This document shows, one piece after another, positions 9,915-24,043 of a stretch of 64,000 nucleotides of DNA (position 1 is its first letter; every line of letters begins with the position of its first letter). The position numbers were made by a program, and so were the translations under genes. Origin of the DNA: Blasia pusilla (Eukaryota > Marchantiophyta > Marchantiopsida > Blasiales). The stretch is from NCBI GenBank assembly GCA_050084515.1, contig CM114271.1:42656001-42720000 (forward strand). The letters run 5' to 3'. The notes under the pieces were generated by a model that did not search any database, was not told the origin of the DNA, and saw only the letters and a program-made list of their open reading frames with translations.

Positions 9915-12900
9915 CTGCAGAATGAAATACTGAAGGTAAGAGGCCACAAAAAAATGGAGTTCGCTCCTTTCAGGACGCAGTCAAAGTCTAAATGTAGAAT
10001 CTCTGTTACTATGGTACAAGGGGATGTCTTACAGTTATGAGGTCCACATTCTCTCCCAACACTTCGAGCTCTCCAAATGGTAGCTTCAGATCTAACGCCT
10101 GTTCCAGAAAAACCAGGAGTAGCCAGTAAGTTCATCCCTCTTTTATGTTTGACAGTTAATTCTTTAACATTTACATTGGCTAGCTTACCAATTTACAATT
10201 CCAAACCTAGATTTCAATCATTGCACTGTAACATAAATCATGAAATGCTCGCCAGGTGATTACCTGAGCGCCAACTGCCCTGGTCTCATCCTTTTTGTAC
10301 TTCATAAAAGCCATGCATTTTGGACTCAAAACTCGTTTGAAGTCAGACATCTGCCCAAGTTAACCATCACATATCATCAACACAGTGCAAAAGAGCCAGC
10401 ACCTTTCCACCACTTCTAGAAGAGGTGCTCATCACTTCAAGAATTTCAGCCAGAGAAATGGGGATTTGACAATGTTCCACACTCCATTCAATATAATTCC
10501 CAGACTCCACACAAGTTCTATAGAACTCCAAAACAAGGTCGTACCTCTGCAATAGAACTACTCTTCAGGGCAGCTGCAATCTCCTCATCTGGGTTGAAGT
10601 TTTGTGTGACAGGATCATAATTGCTTTGCAAAATCTTCAGGCACTCCTCCTGCGTCAACCAAGAGGAGCCTATTGTCAAAGGCATGTGGACCACAATCTG
10701 TCCACTCAATACACAGCTTCACTCGATTAACAGCAGATGAATTCTTCCAGTAGTAAGGACATAACATAGGTTGCAGCCTCCTGAAGGAAATAACTAGCAA
10801 TATGGTTTGTTTTTTCGTAGTTAGGATTCCCACGTTTTTAACAACATTACAGAACACACCAACATAAACCCTCCTGATTTCGAATACGTTATGTGATTAC
10901 AAGGTCTCTGCTTCAAGCTTTACCAAAACATCTATATCATGAAAATGTATCTGAAGACAATTCTTCAAGTCTATTTGAAGTTGAAATGTCAATACTTGCC
11001 ATGCCATAGAATTTTCAGTGTCATCAGCATCCAAATAAAACACAAGTACAGCAAAAGAGATACAGAGTCTGTCTGGATGTTAAGAGTCCAAGTACTTTCT
11101 TATGAAATAAAGTCCAGCCCAATTGCATTGATTGGTAGACGATGGCTTCAAACCCGAGGCTTAAAGTAGATAGCAAAACCAGACATACGGCAAGAGTACA
11201 CTCACATATAGTTTTATCAACTAGCCCTATTGGGTGCATCTAATGAATTTAAAAGGAGGGATTCAACTGGAATAGAATTAACAACAAATGAAAATGAAAG
11301 GGCACATTACCTGCCAACCACCATAGTTCTCTGCCACAAAGATAAGCCCAATTGATGGTTTGGCAGCAGTTGCAGGAGGTTCAGCTTTCTTCCCCTTCTT
11401 GGGGGGAGCTGTCTGCTTTTGCAATACTTTCCTGAAATCTGTGATCACACTCTGTAAGAAACACCAGCAGAAATAAGTATGTGCACATATACGTATACTC
11501 CCAAGGGATCAAAGCAATGAACAAGTAGTTCCAAAACGGGATGTTTCAACAGGTCTGTAACAGCTAATCTTGTAGTAGCGACCATAACAGAAATGCAGGC
11601 ATGATTATTGATATTCCCCACTTGTAGGTATTTATTTGCTCGCTGAAGAGTGTAGTTCGGAGCCTCAGATGTGGGCCAACCAGCCTTCACAGCAAAGCCT
11701 TCCTTTCCCAATACATCAGTCCACACGTGCTCTGCATAATGTGGGCATATCTGTCAAAGATGAAAGCACTATTAGGTGTGATTCTGCCCAATTAGATGGA
11801 GAAACACTTTCCTGATATCACTCAAATCTTGTTGAAAACATACACAAGAAACAAAATACAGGTAGAAATCCCTGTGAAGCTAGGATATGGGCAATGAATT
11901 CATTTAACCACAACTAACGAGAATCATTGGGTGCAGAAGAATACTGGTGTGATAAGTTTGGTTTGGACATCCATGTATCTCCACAGGAGCTCCTTCTGCA
12001 TTCCTGCCGTGCCACAAGACAATCTGTACTCATCTCGTGCAGTCTGAAAATCATATCAACAGTACGGCTTGGTTGAGTGAAGGGCAGCAAGACTATCAAG
12101 TCCATCTGGTACCACAAAAATCTGTGAGTTAAAAACTTTGTCTTAACCTTCCCTGTGAATGTAACTTCAAGCGATCAACATTTTCCATATGTCCACCTCC
12201 AAACACAGGGATCATTCTTAGTTGAGCACCTAAGTCGTCCTGCAGATTGCTCCTATTTGAATACAGGTTTAGAAGGGAGTGCATGTTTGACGTACAATAA
12301 ATCATGGACAAGGCTTGTAAGGTGTGTAGTTGGTGGCATGAGACACTTCTATCAGATTCATCCACAAGAAATCATTAAAGAAAGTGAGGAGTGATCAAAG
12401 TGGTGAGCTAGCTCGTTCCATTCAAAACCCCCACCATAGAATTGACATCATCACAATAAGAGAGCCATTACCTGAAGGTCATAGAATCCAGACTTAAGGG
12501 CATCTCTGAACATCAGGGAATTGTAGTTCTTCTCAGTCAGAGAAATGGAGATATTCATCTCATTCTCAAAGACTTGATCAGCAAATGTAAACGGGCCCTT
12601 GCGCAGGGTCTGCTCTGCTGGTATTACCTCATCCTCCATCCATGTAATTTCTCTGGGGTGAGAACTTATGAATAAGTAGGGCAACATGAAAGAAGAAATC
12701 GAACGTAACTGATGTTTTTTGCAGGACAGTATTTTTCCCTCAGTTCAAAAATCAAATTAACACAGCAAACAAATATGAAAGAAACATACTTTGTCAGGCG
12801 CAGGATGGCCGAATTGGCAGTTTCAAAGACAAAGTTCGCATCATCCATCGTATCTCCAGCATCAGCCAATGCAAATCTTGTAGCATCCGCCGAGAACTCT

Positions 12901-15900
12901 CCTGCTCACTCAATAATCTCTTATTAGCAGTCTTTATTGACATCATGAGTTCACCCAGAACATCACATACCTGAATCAGTGGCCAAAGTAACAAAATATA
13001 ATCATGAAACAATTTCTGCCAAGGCCCCTCTTGTAGCCCTGGTCCCACCTTAGATTTAATATTAGCAAACTTACTAGCACTTCATTTCCAAACAGAAAAT
13101 CCATTCAATCCGCACATCCAGCTGAACATCGCTCACTAGTCAAGGGCGAGGTTCTGGAGTCTAAACTTACCTATTGATTCACGAACTGTCCTGAAGTTAC
13201 CAGTAGATTTAGACATCTTCTCAGAGTTGAGCATGATGTGCCCATTACATCTGAATGATAAAGGCCATTTTTCCTGCACAAATTTTCACGAGTCACTTTC
13301 TATGGCTGATATGACTAAACTGTGTTCTGGGAAGTAAAGAAGAGAGTCACCATTCCAGCCAATCTAATACCCAGAAACAATCACTATTATGCAAAACCAA
13401 ATAATTATATCAGCACACAGACAGTATGGCCTATAACACTTTGAACTAGGACAAAGAGCGAGAGCTTCGCAGCGCTCACTAAGAAATGGAGAAGCCAAAG
13501 TAGCTGCATTTCAACGTCCCTCCATCAGATTAAGGATAACATAACAGTGGATCATAAAATCCATGAATAAAAAAGGATAAGATAAAATAGGGTATGAACC
13601 TTTGGAAACATGGCAACATGATTGTAGATAGAGAAGGTCAAGTGATTCTGGATCAGATCTTTTCCAGAAACACGCAGGTCAAAGGGATACCAATACTCGA
13701 ATTCCTGCTTCATCTTCTGTATAACACGAACATATGTTACAATCGACACACAATGCTCGATTGCAACTTGAGTAAATGCAATCACATCTGTAATTTAGGT
13801 TCTCCACATAACAAGCCTATACAACAAATAATTGTGTGAGTGGGTCATCACGTCTGCAAGAAAACCAGTAAATAGCTATCGATTCTCTATGGACCATGTG
13901 CGAAAGAAAACGAAAAACTTGGCAATAGGTTGTAGGGTCATTAAAAAAAAACCTTCAATAGATCTTGTGGAATAGTTGTATCCGGTAAGTTGCCTTGCCG
14001 CAATACGTAGTCCCACACTGCAGATGTCATCTGCTCTGGCTTGATTAAAGAACTGGTTGCTCCAAACAAATCTCCACCCTAGATAATCAAAGATTTACAT
14101 CCATTGTAGGTGGATAAGAAGCCTTGCAACTGTGAAAGTGTATAATCTGGTGTGGCCACAACAAACTTTCTTCTGAAGTAGAGACGAAGGAGGACAACAG
14201 TGTGCGCACTGTAATCAAATTAACATCATGTTACAGACCCCTTTTGATTGAAACAAGCCAGTAGTCAAGAAAGAGACCTGACAGCCAGTTAGACTATCCA
14301 GTGAGAGCATTGCTATAGGGAATATGTTACATGGCCCAGGAAGTGCTGACCCTGGACTTGTTAAGGCGAAAACAACTAATCAAGTGAGCTGTTAAGAGGG
14401 GGAGGAACAAACAAACAAAAGCTCAGTGAGGGAAACTCGACCTTATTATTCACACAAATATTATCTATGAAACTCCTATATAATAATTTTAGTGTCCTCG
14501 GAGTGAACCCCTCATAGCCTTACAAGACATCAACAGAAACTCCAATGGCCTGCTCCATCCCATTAAGGATCGCACAACATATTTTGCCAAGATGCACCTG
14601 TAAGAAGTGAGCCACAGTGTAATATGCCATATAGATTGTCGAATCTGAAAGAGATTCAACAAGGAATTGTTCATCCCATGGTAGTCGAGTGCCCAGACCA
14701 AACGATCGAGAGCACGCCCACTGCAACCACATCATGTGAGACAAATCTCAGACAACAGTAGGGGCTGAAAGACTTCATACAAGCATGTAAATTTGCATGT
14801 CTATAATCAGGAGCACAATTCAACCTCAAACAACTCCCTATCTCATGAAATTACAAATCCTACATCTCATAAACTTGAAATTAAAAAATAGATTTCCAAC
14901 CCAATATACCTAATCCACCGTTTGGTTCAAGCCAAGTCTTGTGCAAATATTCGAATCAGGATTTGCTGCATTGCTTCACTACTTCACTACTTCACACCCA
15001 AAACTGCATTACTTCACTACCACTCTACTTCCACACATGATCTGCAAGACTAATTGAAGTACTAGATGAATTACAAATGACTAACACACCTGATTGAGCC
15101 AGCCTAAAGTATGCTCAAAACCATTTCGGCTTTCATCATGATAAAGCTCCATCCGCTGCAAACAATCCTCCGCTTTAGATCTCCATTCAGATTCACCATA
15201 TGTTAAATACCTGCAAAACCATGTTTTGCGTTGAGTTCTTCTGATACCTATGCTACGGCAAAGAGGTGGTGACACCAGCAATAAAGGAACATGCGCATCA
15301 TCCTCACTTTTTGGAGGTTGGAATTCCATAATTAAGCAGATTCTTCTTTTAAAGTCATGAAACATTTAACAAACATCAAGAAGTTTAGAGTTTTACGTCG
15401 ATAGCAGAGTTCTTGGAGACCACAACACTATACTGGTCTTCTCCTAAAACTCATGAAGATCATGGAAGGAAAATTCCATAGGAGGAGGAAAAGACCTAAA
15501 CAGAAATGGTAGAAAAAGTGCATGGAAACTGATGAAGGATCCGACAACAAAAAATCTTCATTTTCCGGACATATGATGATTTTCCTCACATGATTTCTGA
15601 AGTACTAGAATTCATTCACTCTGTATTACAGATTGAATGGAAGATTGCGGATAAAGAACACAATCAAACACAATGGGCACACAAGCCCAGAGGCAATTTT
15701 CCTCTGATTTCAAAATTGATAGGAGTCCAACTCCTTCCAGGCAAGACTAAACACAAGTCCCAACCTCTTGAGCCTAACCTGTGTGCCATTGCAGTTAATC
15801 AAAAGTCACAGCTCCTCTTAGCCTTCAATGAGACAACATATCCAGGAGACTCTAATCCTGCCCCTGATTTGATAAATGAATGATTCACACTGATGTAGTT

Positions 15901-18900
15901 TATAATGAACTTGTCATTCTGAGTGTCTGGTTCACACCTGGACTTCCAGTATCAAGTGCACATGACAATGATTGATTGCTCAACAATTTACTAGGACCGG
16001 AACGATGTGCATACCATTGGTCTGTGAGGGCAACCACACACTCATCTCCAGACCTGGAGATGACCTTTTTCTCAGGCTCACTATATAGCACAGCTTGCCC
16101 GGTTTCTATCATCATCTGCAGTATAACACACACCACCTGTCAGAAATATTGTCACAACACAACGCTTATTAAATACTTTGAAAGAACTGAGAAATCCACA
16201 TGTGCCCTTCTTTGAACACATCTTTGAGAAGCCAAAATCATTTTCCTGAATTTTCAAGCAGTCTCCAGGACTATGTATTCGTAAGCTGTAACCATAGCTC
16301 CATGTTAGCAAAGCAGTTCATTCCAAGACACAAGACCTGTGCATTGCATTGTGTACACAAACCTGGCAGGAACTATATGATGAATAAGCTTGGACTTTAG
16401 TTGCTCCTGCCCTGACCTAGTACAGTGTAACTGAACAAAAGGTGTAAATAGATAGTTATGACTAAAGTCTCCCCTAAATTAAGGGATAGCCGTATGAGGG
16501 GAAAAAGTTGGGCAGCCTCCTGTTCCAGAGATATCTTGGGGTTCACTTATAGTGCAGCCATCCAGCTTCACATCCTTTGGCTGCCCACTTTCCTCTCTTT
16601 CCTTTTCCTCCAAGCCTCACACTCACTATCTGAGAATGTCTACTTCCTCTCATGTGGTACCTTCTTCACTTCTTCCTCTCTCTACACCCATACCAGTCTT
16701 TAGCACCGTACAACAGCATTCAGGGTCTACGGTCGCAAGGATATGACAAGCACTGTTAGAAATATATGAGAAATGCATGACACAATGGCAATGATACGAC
16801 AGCAAAGCTGCGTATGACCTTTATGGAGAACTTAGTAGACTATGCTCATCCAAGTCCCAGACTATATACTAGTCTGGATGGTGGCTAGAGACAAGCTAGC
16901 CTACTAGTTTTACAGAACCTCTTTTAGCCAAGTGGCTAGATGGGGAACAACTAAAAGTAGGACGTGAGATGGTTCCAGATATTTAAGCCTGAAACCTCAT
17001 TTAAGAGATACAGCACTACTTAAGTCAAGTGGCCAAGTGGCTGGTTAGATGAAGGACCACTAAGAGTAGCAGCCTTAGATAGTTCCCTTAACACACATTT
17101 AGTTTAAGCCTGATTCCTTTATCCAAAATGTATTTATCTAACAGGCGCTATTTAATGAGTAAAATCTCCTCCAAGCCTCTAAGGTATATGTCCCCAGCTT
17201 GTTGCCCTGTTGAGCAAGTGTAATCTGCTCCATGGTGAAGAACACACTTCCCACCAGCATACTGCCAGAGTAAGGAACTCAATGTTCTTGAGTGTTCAAC
17301 TCATTTTCTACCTCCATCCCCTGTGTATGACCTTGACATAGCTTGTGTTGCAACTCCTTCTCGTCCCAAGATGAGCTGAAGTGCTCTTAGAACGTGTTTT
17401 CTGCTAGGAAGTTGAGAGTGTGCGGCCTAAACACGGCCTTAAGGCTCCTATTACTTGCTGTGAGTTAGCAGTGTTGAAAAACCAAGTAGGCTGAAGCTTC
17501 GTGATCTCAACATTGTCTTACTCCCTCAACTCTCCAGATTCTTATTCCTCCACAGTTCTCAGTAAACTTTTTAGAATCAGAGTTTCTCTACAACCTAGCT
17601 ATTACAAGCACACTTAGTGCAATAGCAACCACTCAGGTTAGATTGTAGAGGAAAGAGCTAGACAACCTGCATCACCAGATCACCTTGCATTCTCAAGCAC
17701 ACTTAGTGCAATAGCAACCACTCAGGTTAGCAGCAGTAGACATCTCAATAGCAACCACTCAGGTTAGTACTACTATACACCTTGTATCACAAGACTCACT
17801 GAACTCCTCAAGTCAGCAGACCTCTCAGTCTGTAAGCAGCAGCACACTCAGTGCTTAGCACACTGAACTACTAAGGTCAGAAGCACAATCCACTCAGGTA
17901 AGCAAAGCACACTCAGTGCTTCTCAATCAGCTCCTCAGCTCAGAGAGTTGTGTCCAGAAAGGTGTAAGAGAATGTAAATTCGCAGGGCACCCTCAGAGGG
18001 TTATATACAGCCAAGAGAATGAGTTTCTAAGTTTTAGGGTTTTTAGGGTTAGGGCCTGCCGCCCATAGTAATTCTCAGAATTACTGAGGTAACTCTATGG
18101 TAACAAGAAATTACTATTTACTGTGGTAAAACACTAAGTTACTATAGTAATTCTATCAGTTACTTTTCACTATAGTAAACTCCAAGTTACTATGTTTTAC
18201 AACAAAACTTATAGTCAACCAGGTGCATTTGCTTCCTTTGAAGAGGTAAGATTTCCTCTCCAACAAAAAGGAATAATTATTGTGGAGTACAAACATTTGC
18301 AACACACATGAAATGTCATGGTAACTGATACCTTTTTGATGATAGGCTTCACTTCCGAAACTTTTGCACCCTTGTACTCACCAATGAGCATTGTACCTTC
18401 TGTGAACCCCTGTAAACCGGACACTCATCAGGAGAGCTCCTCGTGCCAACACAACATCTTGGGAAAAGAGAGGCTTACAGCAGTGATGGTCATTAAAAGA
18501 TTCTATATTTTAGTAAGAAGCCTTGGCGCAGTGGCTATAGACTGAACTTTGCAATGAACTGAAAAACTTAACCAACTAGCTTTGCTCCTAACAGCCTCAC
18601 AACCATGAATGAAATGTACTTCACACTCACGCTCACATTTCCCAACGCACTTAAGAAAGTTTTCTTTTTTCTACCTAGATCCTTCGCACAGGGACCAATT
18701 TGCAACTGCCCAAAAAGTCCCTGGGCATGTGAGTTCTTGAACAGGCAACACAAGCCATAATAGGAATAACATTGAGAAATAGTGTAGATGCTCACCTTAA
18801 GGTACGTGCGTCTTTTGGCTTCAGCAAGCTTTTCCTTGTCATTTTGACTCTTGATTTTGAGATCAATACAGGTCTTTTCAGCAGCCTTGTCTCCAAATTC

Positions 18901-21900
18901 AGGAATATTAATGATAGGAATCAGCTCAAAAGGAAGCACCCATTCATCTTTCACACCATACTTTTCTCGAAGACCTGTGCCCACATTCACATCCACATGA
19001 ATTAAGGCATGGAGAACTGCCAAGCAACAATATTAAAAAAAGCCCATAGACCCACAATTTCTTTGCACGAAAAGAAAGAAGGATCACATATAATGCCTTG
19101 CATCGAAAAGCTGGACATGGTCAGTTGTTGTGACAATCTTTCCACCATCAGTAAGTGTTCCAATCTCAGCACAAGGACGATTTTAAGATTACGCCAGCTT
19201 GAGATATACCTGGCTTTGACTTTAGATCCTTCAGGGCCATGTAGTCATCAGGAGCATCACTTGGAACACTTGTGACAATACCAGTTCCTGTCAAACATAG
19301 CTTATCAGTCTTAAATAACTATCCCTGTACAGATGAGCCCAGCACCTTTCCAAAATGTGTATCCACCCTGTTTCAATTTTATTCCAAATCAATGTTCATG
19401 TCACTTCGTATATATATACTATACAGTAACACAAAGAAACTGGAAGTGAAATCCACTGTAGAAAGAGAACCTGGACATTGTGAGGTCAGGAGATATAATA
19501 AGCATACCCTTATCAGTAAGAATAGTGAGCATGGGAAGGGCATAAATCACAGGATGACTTGTAAGTGGCGAGGCCAAAGGAAGACCAATTAGATCCTGTC
19601 CTTTCAATTGCAGCAGGCACGTTGGTTTCTCTGGAACCTGTGTTTAAAACACTGACAGTACTTAGCAGATACTACTACATAAGTTTGTGCCAGTGATAAT
19701 GAAAGATCAAAACGACAGAATGACATTCTTAAGACACACTTTTCTGTGATAATGAAGAGAAAGAAAAGTAGGTGTGCAACCAGAAAAACGTCCATAGATT
19801 AATAGGATGCAGTACACAGCCCCTCCAGGTGAGTCATCAAGACCTGCCTTGGAAAGGTGTTGATAGGCAAGGTTCAAAGCAGAGCGCTCAGTCACTATAA
19901 ACACATCCGTTTCATTTATTTCATATGCTCCGTATTGCCCATCAGGGAGGACCCACGCATTTGTCTGTCCATACATTGTCTCTGGTCGCAATGTTGCAGC
20001 GGCAAGGAATACCTTTTTCCCTTCCAGAGCCATCAGCTTACCTGTCAAATTACAATTACACCAACCTAAGTGACAAAGTACTTCTACTAGCTAGTATCCA
20101 CTTAGACTCTTCCTCCTTGGTGGTAGGTGGTAGGTGGATGAACAGAAATGCTCCTCTTCTAACTGAAGACATTGTGACCTCTGAATATGAAGTGCAGATA
20201 TATTCACTGCTATGCATGTACAAAGGGTCAAACCTGGGGTCATTTGTCTTCCCTATTCAACTACACAAAACTACAATCTGAAACTGGTAAATTAGAGTGC
20301 AATCCCCTTGGGAAAAGAATATACACCACTGCTTTCAGAATATACATGCATTAACCAGAAGGTGAAAGACAGGTGTCTACTCGTCACAGAATCTAGACAC
20401 TTTTCTGACTACTTGTGTCTAGATTCAGAGAATAAGTACTTTGAAAAACTTCAGGTTCAGAGGACTAGCTCTGTTTTGTTGGTAAGTTATGATCTACCTT
20501 GGGCCCTGGTCCAACTCTGCCCTCCTGGTGTCCACATTTAAGTGCAATTCAGTTGCACTCTATTGCAAACCAAAGTCTGATCAGAGGATCTGCCCAGAGC
20601 CTAACTTTTCATTTTTGTCAACTCATTCAACACTTGTCATCGCTTACCTGTAAAAGGGGGCCTCACTTCCATTTTTATAAGTGTGTACTCCTGGGGTTGG
20701 ACTCCTTCACCAGATGCTCGATCATGATCTGCACAGGGCTGTGATTTGGCTAGAACATTATTTAGTACTGGGCTACAGCACCTCAGGTTAAACATCAACA
20801 AGAGATTCAAGTCAACTCAAACCTCGGTCAGCTAGAAACATATCCGCAAGAAAAGTCTCATGTGGTTTGTTAGAGCTTGCACCTGCCCATCAAGAGGAGA
20901 GTAGACTGCATAGCGCATGTCCTTCACTATCTGCAAACCAGTAAATGGACATGAATTTGGTGTCCAGAGAGCAGAAACACTCAACACCAGGAACTAAAAT
21001 TGCTCAAGAATCATTCCTACTTGGACCTTAAATAATACTAATAGAACATGCAAAATATTCAGAATTCCAACATACAAAGACTCACAATCAAGTGCTCCTT
21101 ACAATGGAGGTATAGAAGTTCACAGGCGATCATGAGGATCTCTATTGAGTACTACAGTCACTGAGTAGTCTAGCAATTGACTATTCAAAGAAGTAGTTTT
21201 GTTTTATAAACAACACAACAATCCAAAAAGCACTTAGATAACACGCTCCTCACCTTCCCTTGCTTTTTGAGGACTTCCAACTGCCAGCGGACAAAAGAGT
21301 CATAAAAGGGATTCACATCAGTTGTGATAAAAGATCGTCGCCAGTCACACCCAAGACCTAGGGCTTTGAGATCGTCCTGCTCTTCACACAATGAAAACAA
21401 GAGAAACTGGCTACTTCAGAAAGCCAGTGGCAAGATTAAAAAAACCTGTGCAAACTGTAGGAAGTCCTTGCTTCACACAATTTTCAACAATGTGATAAAA
21501 AATTTCACCCAAATGCAAAAGAACAGAACATACTGCTCTAACCACATTGAGTTTTGCATATCAATGAATCTTGCAACATGACAAAGGCTTTACCTTAGCC
21601 ACTGGTGGGAAGTAAGTCAGCCAATAGGTAGGATCTCGGAATTTGGCAATTTCATCATCACTAAATCCTAAAGATTGCATAATTTCCCACTGTACAAACA
21701 TAATAAAAACTCAAGTAAGAATATGTATGTATTGAAACCTGAACTTTGCAACAAACACTGGACTAAAGGTCAATTTTACATCACTATATTTTCAGTCCAT
21801 CAATCAGAGACCAAAAGTAGGGTCGCGCTTGATAAGGCCAGCCGGTGGCAGTCTACTCTGCCCTTGAATGTAATATGGCAGCAATGCCACTCGAATTCTA

Positions 21901-24043
21901 GAAGATAGGAGACCAAATCCAAACTTATCAACAATTGAAATAGAAGCAGAAGACTGAAATATGGACGGGACTACCGACAGGTAAAATGTCACACCTGAAA
22001 TCTTGCTACGCCCGCTTTTGCAGCCACTTTTGACTGATGTCATCACAAAGACAGGGAAGCATCAGCTTGAATCGAAACTGACTGGCAAACCGAGGACTTG
22101 GATAACACATCATGGACACAGTGAAATAGAAATTATTAAGTACAAACTGATCAAACACAGATGTCAACCAAAGTCTTTGGAAGAAGGTTGAACTGCACAA
22201 CCAACTAGGAAGACTCTGAAGGAAAATTTGCTCGAAAAGAGAAAACCACTGATTGGAATAGATGATCCAAGCAGATACTGACCTTTTTGCTTTTGAACTT
22301 TTCCGGTTCTGCTCTTAGAACCTCTTCACCAGACTGCAAAGGAGCTGCAAGTGGCACAACGTTATCATCCACGGACGGAAAAATTGGAGGATTACCATAT
22401 TTTTGGATCTCCCGATCTATTTTATCTGCACATGCCTGCATAAACAAACACAGGTCGAAGCAAAGGCCATTGAAGGCAAGCATGAGTCACAAGAATAATC
22501 AAAGATATCTTAAATCAGAGTGGTAAACTCATATTTCCTTCACTGAAATCGCATCGAGACTGAAGAATAAGAAATAATATATTTGGGGTCCTTTCCAGCT
22601 GGTCCCAAACACACTTCGAGGTTTCCAGGACTATACCACAATCCTTGCACGTGACAGTACATTAGAGATCATGACAACTAAGAGTACTTCAGAACCTAAG
22701 AAATTACAACTCAAATAACCTACAAACTCCCTTACAAGAATTTGTTCGAACCTGAGAAACCGTGAGTAGGACGGGTAATGAGATATCAAGTGAGACAACT
22801 TCCAGTCAACCCCACCAAGATAGCAATTGGCAGTGAGACAATCAATAAAAATATCCTATTGAAGAGATTATGTTGAATTGCAGGAGCTCTTTTCCCGAAA
22901 AGAAAATGAGACAAAATGATTGTAAGTTTTGATTGTACCTTTATAGGCATTCCAGTGCAGTGAAAACCGAAGGGGAAAAGTACTTTCTTTCCCCTAAGTC
23001 GATGATAAGCACATGCAAACTCTGCCTACACATGTCCAGATGGTTCCAGTTTCAATACCTACTTTCATGAGTGTGCAAAACATATCAAGGCATGAAATCC
23101 AAAGTGAAGAAATGTTAGCAAGGAAAGCACACATGGACACCCTTGTAATTCCCTCTGTCCATTGGATAAGCAATTAGATCCGATGTTATTGAAGTAGCAA
23201 GTCATGCGAAACAACTTGGCTTGAGCCCTCCACAAACAAACATACAGACCTACTTTCAAGTGAATCTTGATTAGATTCACCCACTGATCCAAACGATTTT
23301 GTTCAACTCGTCAGCATTTTTGGACACTCGGATTGGATTTCAAATTTTTTAGTACAATCAAAACAATTGGACTAGTCCTACTGTTGATTTATCCTGTAAC
23401 GAAGGATCCAGGTGATCAACCGATGAGTCAATGAAAATGGTCATTCCTTCCACCTACAGAGTATTCGCTTCACACAACCTTTTCACTAAGAGGTACATTT
23501 ATCAGTTCTTTGGCACTCGCTGATCAGATACACGAACGTAGTTGCTATAATTACAGGCTAAGAATCGAGTGTGGACATGACCGACATTGAATAATTCAAT
23601 GGTTGCTTAAGTACTTGATCAAAATTTCACTTCAACCCCGCTCAGCAGTGGGAATCCAATAATTATATCACAGAAGTCACGCACTTTATTCTTAAGACAA
23701 ACTTGACGACGGCTATCACTTCTTTTCAGGTGTAGTAATAATGATTACATGACTGGAAGTCCAGCACCTGCTGTACGCCATCATGACTGCTTGCTTTCAT
23801 TGAGCTCTCCGAATATTTCCCTGCATTATGGCTCACCTTACTAGCAGAAAACGCATGTCCCAGGTGTAGAAGTCCGTTCATATACGGATACGGAAAGTTT
23901 GCGAAGAACTTCTCTCCCTCCTTGGCAGTTTCAATTGGAGCATCGACCTCGAACACCTTATTCTCCTCCCAGCGCTGCTGCACCTTACTTTCTATCTCCA
24001 GCAACCGATCTCGCCGGGCATGACTCCTGACGTTCTCCTGCAT
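9538..24043 (-). CDS. Cytosolic leucyl-tRNA synthetase, 29 exons, 1096 aa
   Basis: A class I aminoacyl-tRNA synthetase that attaches leucine to tRNA-Leu in the cytosol and edits mischarged tRNA. I spliced 29 exons by GT-AG (one GC-AG) boundaries; the reading frame is preserved at every junction and the coding total is 3291 bases including TGA. The product matches eukaryotic-type LeuRS throughout its length, which is usually close to 1090 residues. Landmarks are the HIGH-type motif HLGH at residues 60-63, the threonine-rich editing motif TLRPET at 298-303, VPSDAPDD at 397-404, and KMSKS at 716-720. The start ATG at 24041-24043 gives an N-terminus ([12 protein letters not shown]) of the usual length before the conserved [10 protein letters not shown] block. 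No broken exon was found, so the gene looks functional. Exon coordinates are in the next five entries. It is an archaeal/eukaryotic-type enzyme, not the organellar bacterial-type one. Confidence 0.95.
10033..12043 (-). other. LeuRS exons 22-27: anticodon-binding and C-terminal region
   Basis: Exons are 11945-12043, 11622-11750, 11311-11451, 10545-10649, 10264-10350 and 10033-10098. Exon 24 contains a lysine-rich linker ([16 protein letters not shown]) as in plant and animal cytosolic LeuRS. Exon 27 has [14 protein letters not shown], which is well conserved in the family. Confidence 0.9.
12472..16115 (-). other. LeuRS exons 14-21: second catalytic half with KMSKS
   Basis: Exons are 16015-16115, 15090-15210, 14598-14720, 13953-14078, 13600-13716, 13171-13273, 12790-12901 and 12472-12652. 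Exon 14 has [15 protein letters not shown], exon 16 the [17 protein letters not shown] block and exon 18 [16 protein letters not shown]. Exon 19 has [19 protein letters not shown], the KMSKS loop that stabilises the adenylation transition state. Exons 20-21 begin the anticodon-binding helical domain. Confidence 0.92.
16754..18200. mobile_element. Probable insertion in LeuRS intron 13
   Basis: Intron 13 (16116-18331) is the largest of the gene, at 2.2 kb against a few hundred bases for most. From 16754 the sequence begins TGTTAGAAATATATG, like many LTR starts. It contains repeated phrases built on AATAGCAACCACTCAGGTTAG (about 17620, 17707, 17748) and CACACTCAGTGCTT (17850, 17908), then GTTACTATAGTAA motifs at 18060-18190. 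I could not define the right end or a target-site duplication, so solo LTR is a guess. Confidence 0.4.
18332..20041 (-). other. LeuRS exons 9-13: CP1 editing domain
   Basis: Exons are 19848-20041, 19508-19637, 19210-19287, 18796-18974 and 18332-18409. Exon 9 holds [15 protein letters not shown], the threonine-rich editing motif. Exon 11 holds [14 protein letters not shown], which contains the aspartates of the hydrolytic pocket. Exon 12 has the eukaryote-type [16 protein letters not shown] segment. The exon 9 donor is AAG|GCAGGT, a GC donor. The nearby GT site (CAG|GTCTTG) would break the frame with exon 10. Confidence 0.9.
20648..24043 (-). other. LeuRS exons 1-8: HIGH-type catalytic half
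   Basis: Exons are 23837-24043, 22939-23025, 22283-22435, 21995-22033, 21594-21689, 21254-21376, 20883-20930 and 20648-20738. Exon 1 carries [16 protein letters not shown], the ATP-binding HIGH-type signature. Exon 2 has the [11 protein letters not shown] block. Exon 4 is only 39 bases. Exon 6 has [18 protein letters not shown], typical of this family. Exon 8 contains the [18 protein letters not shown] block that leads into the editing domain. Confidence 0.92.
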
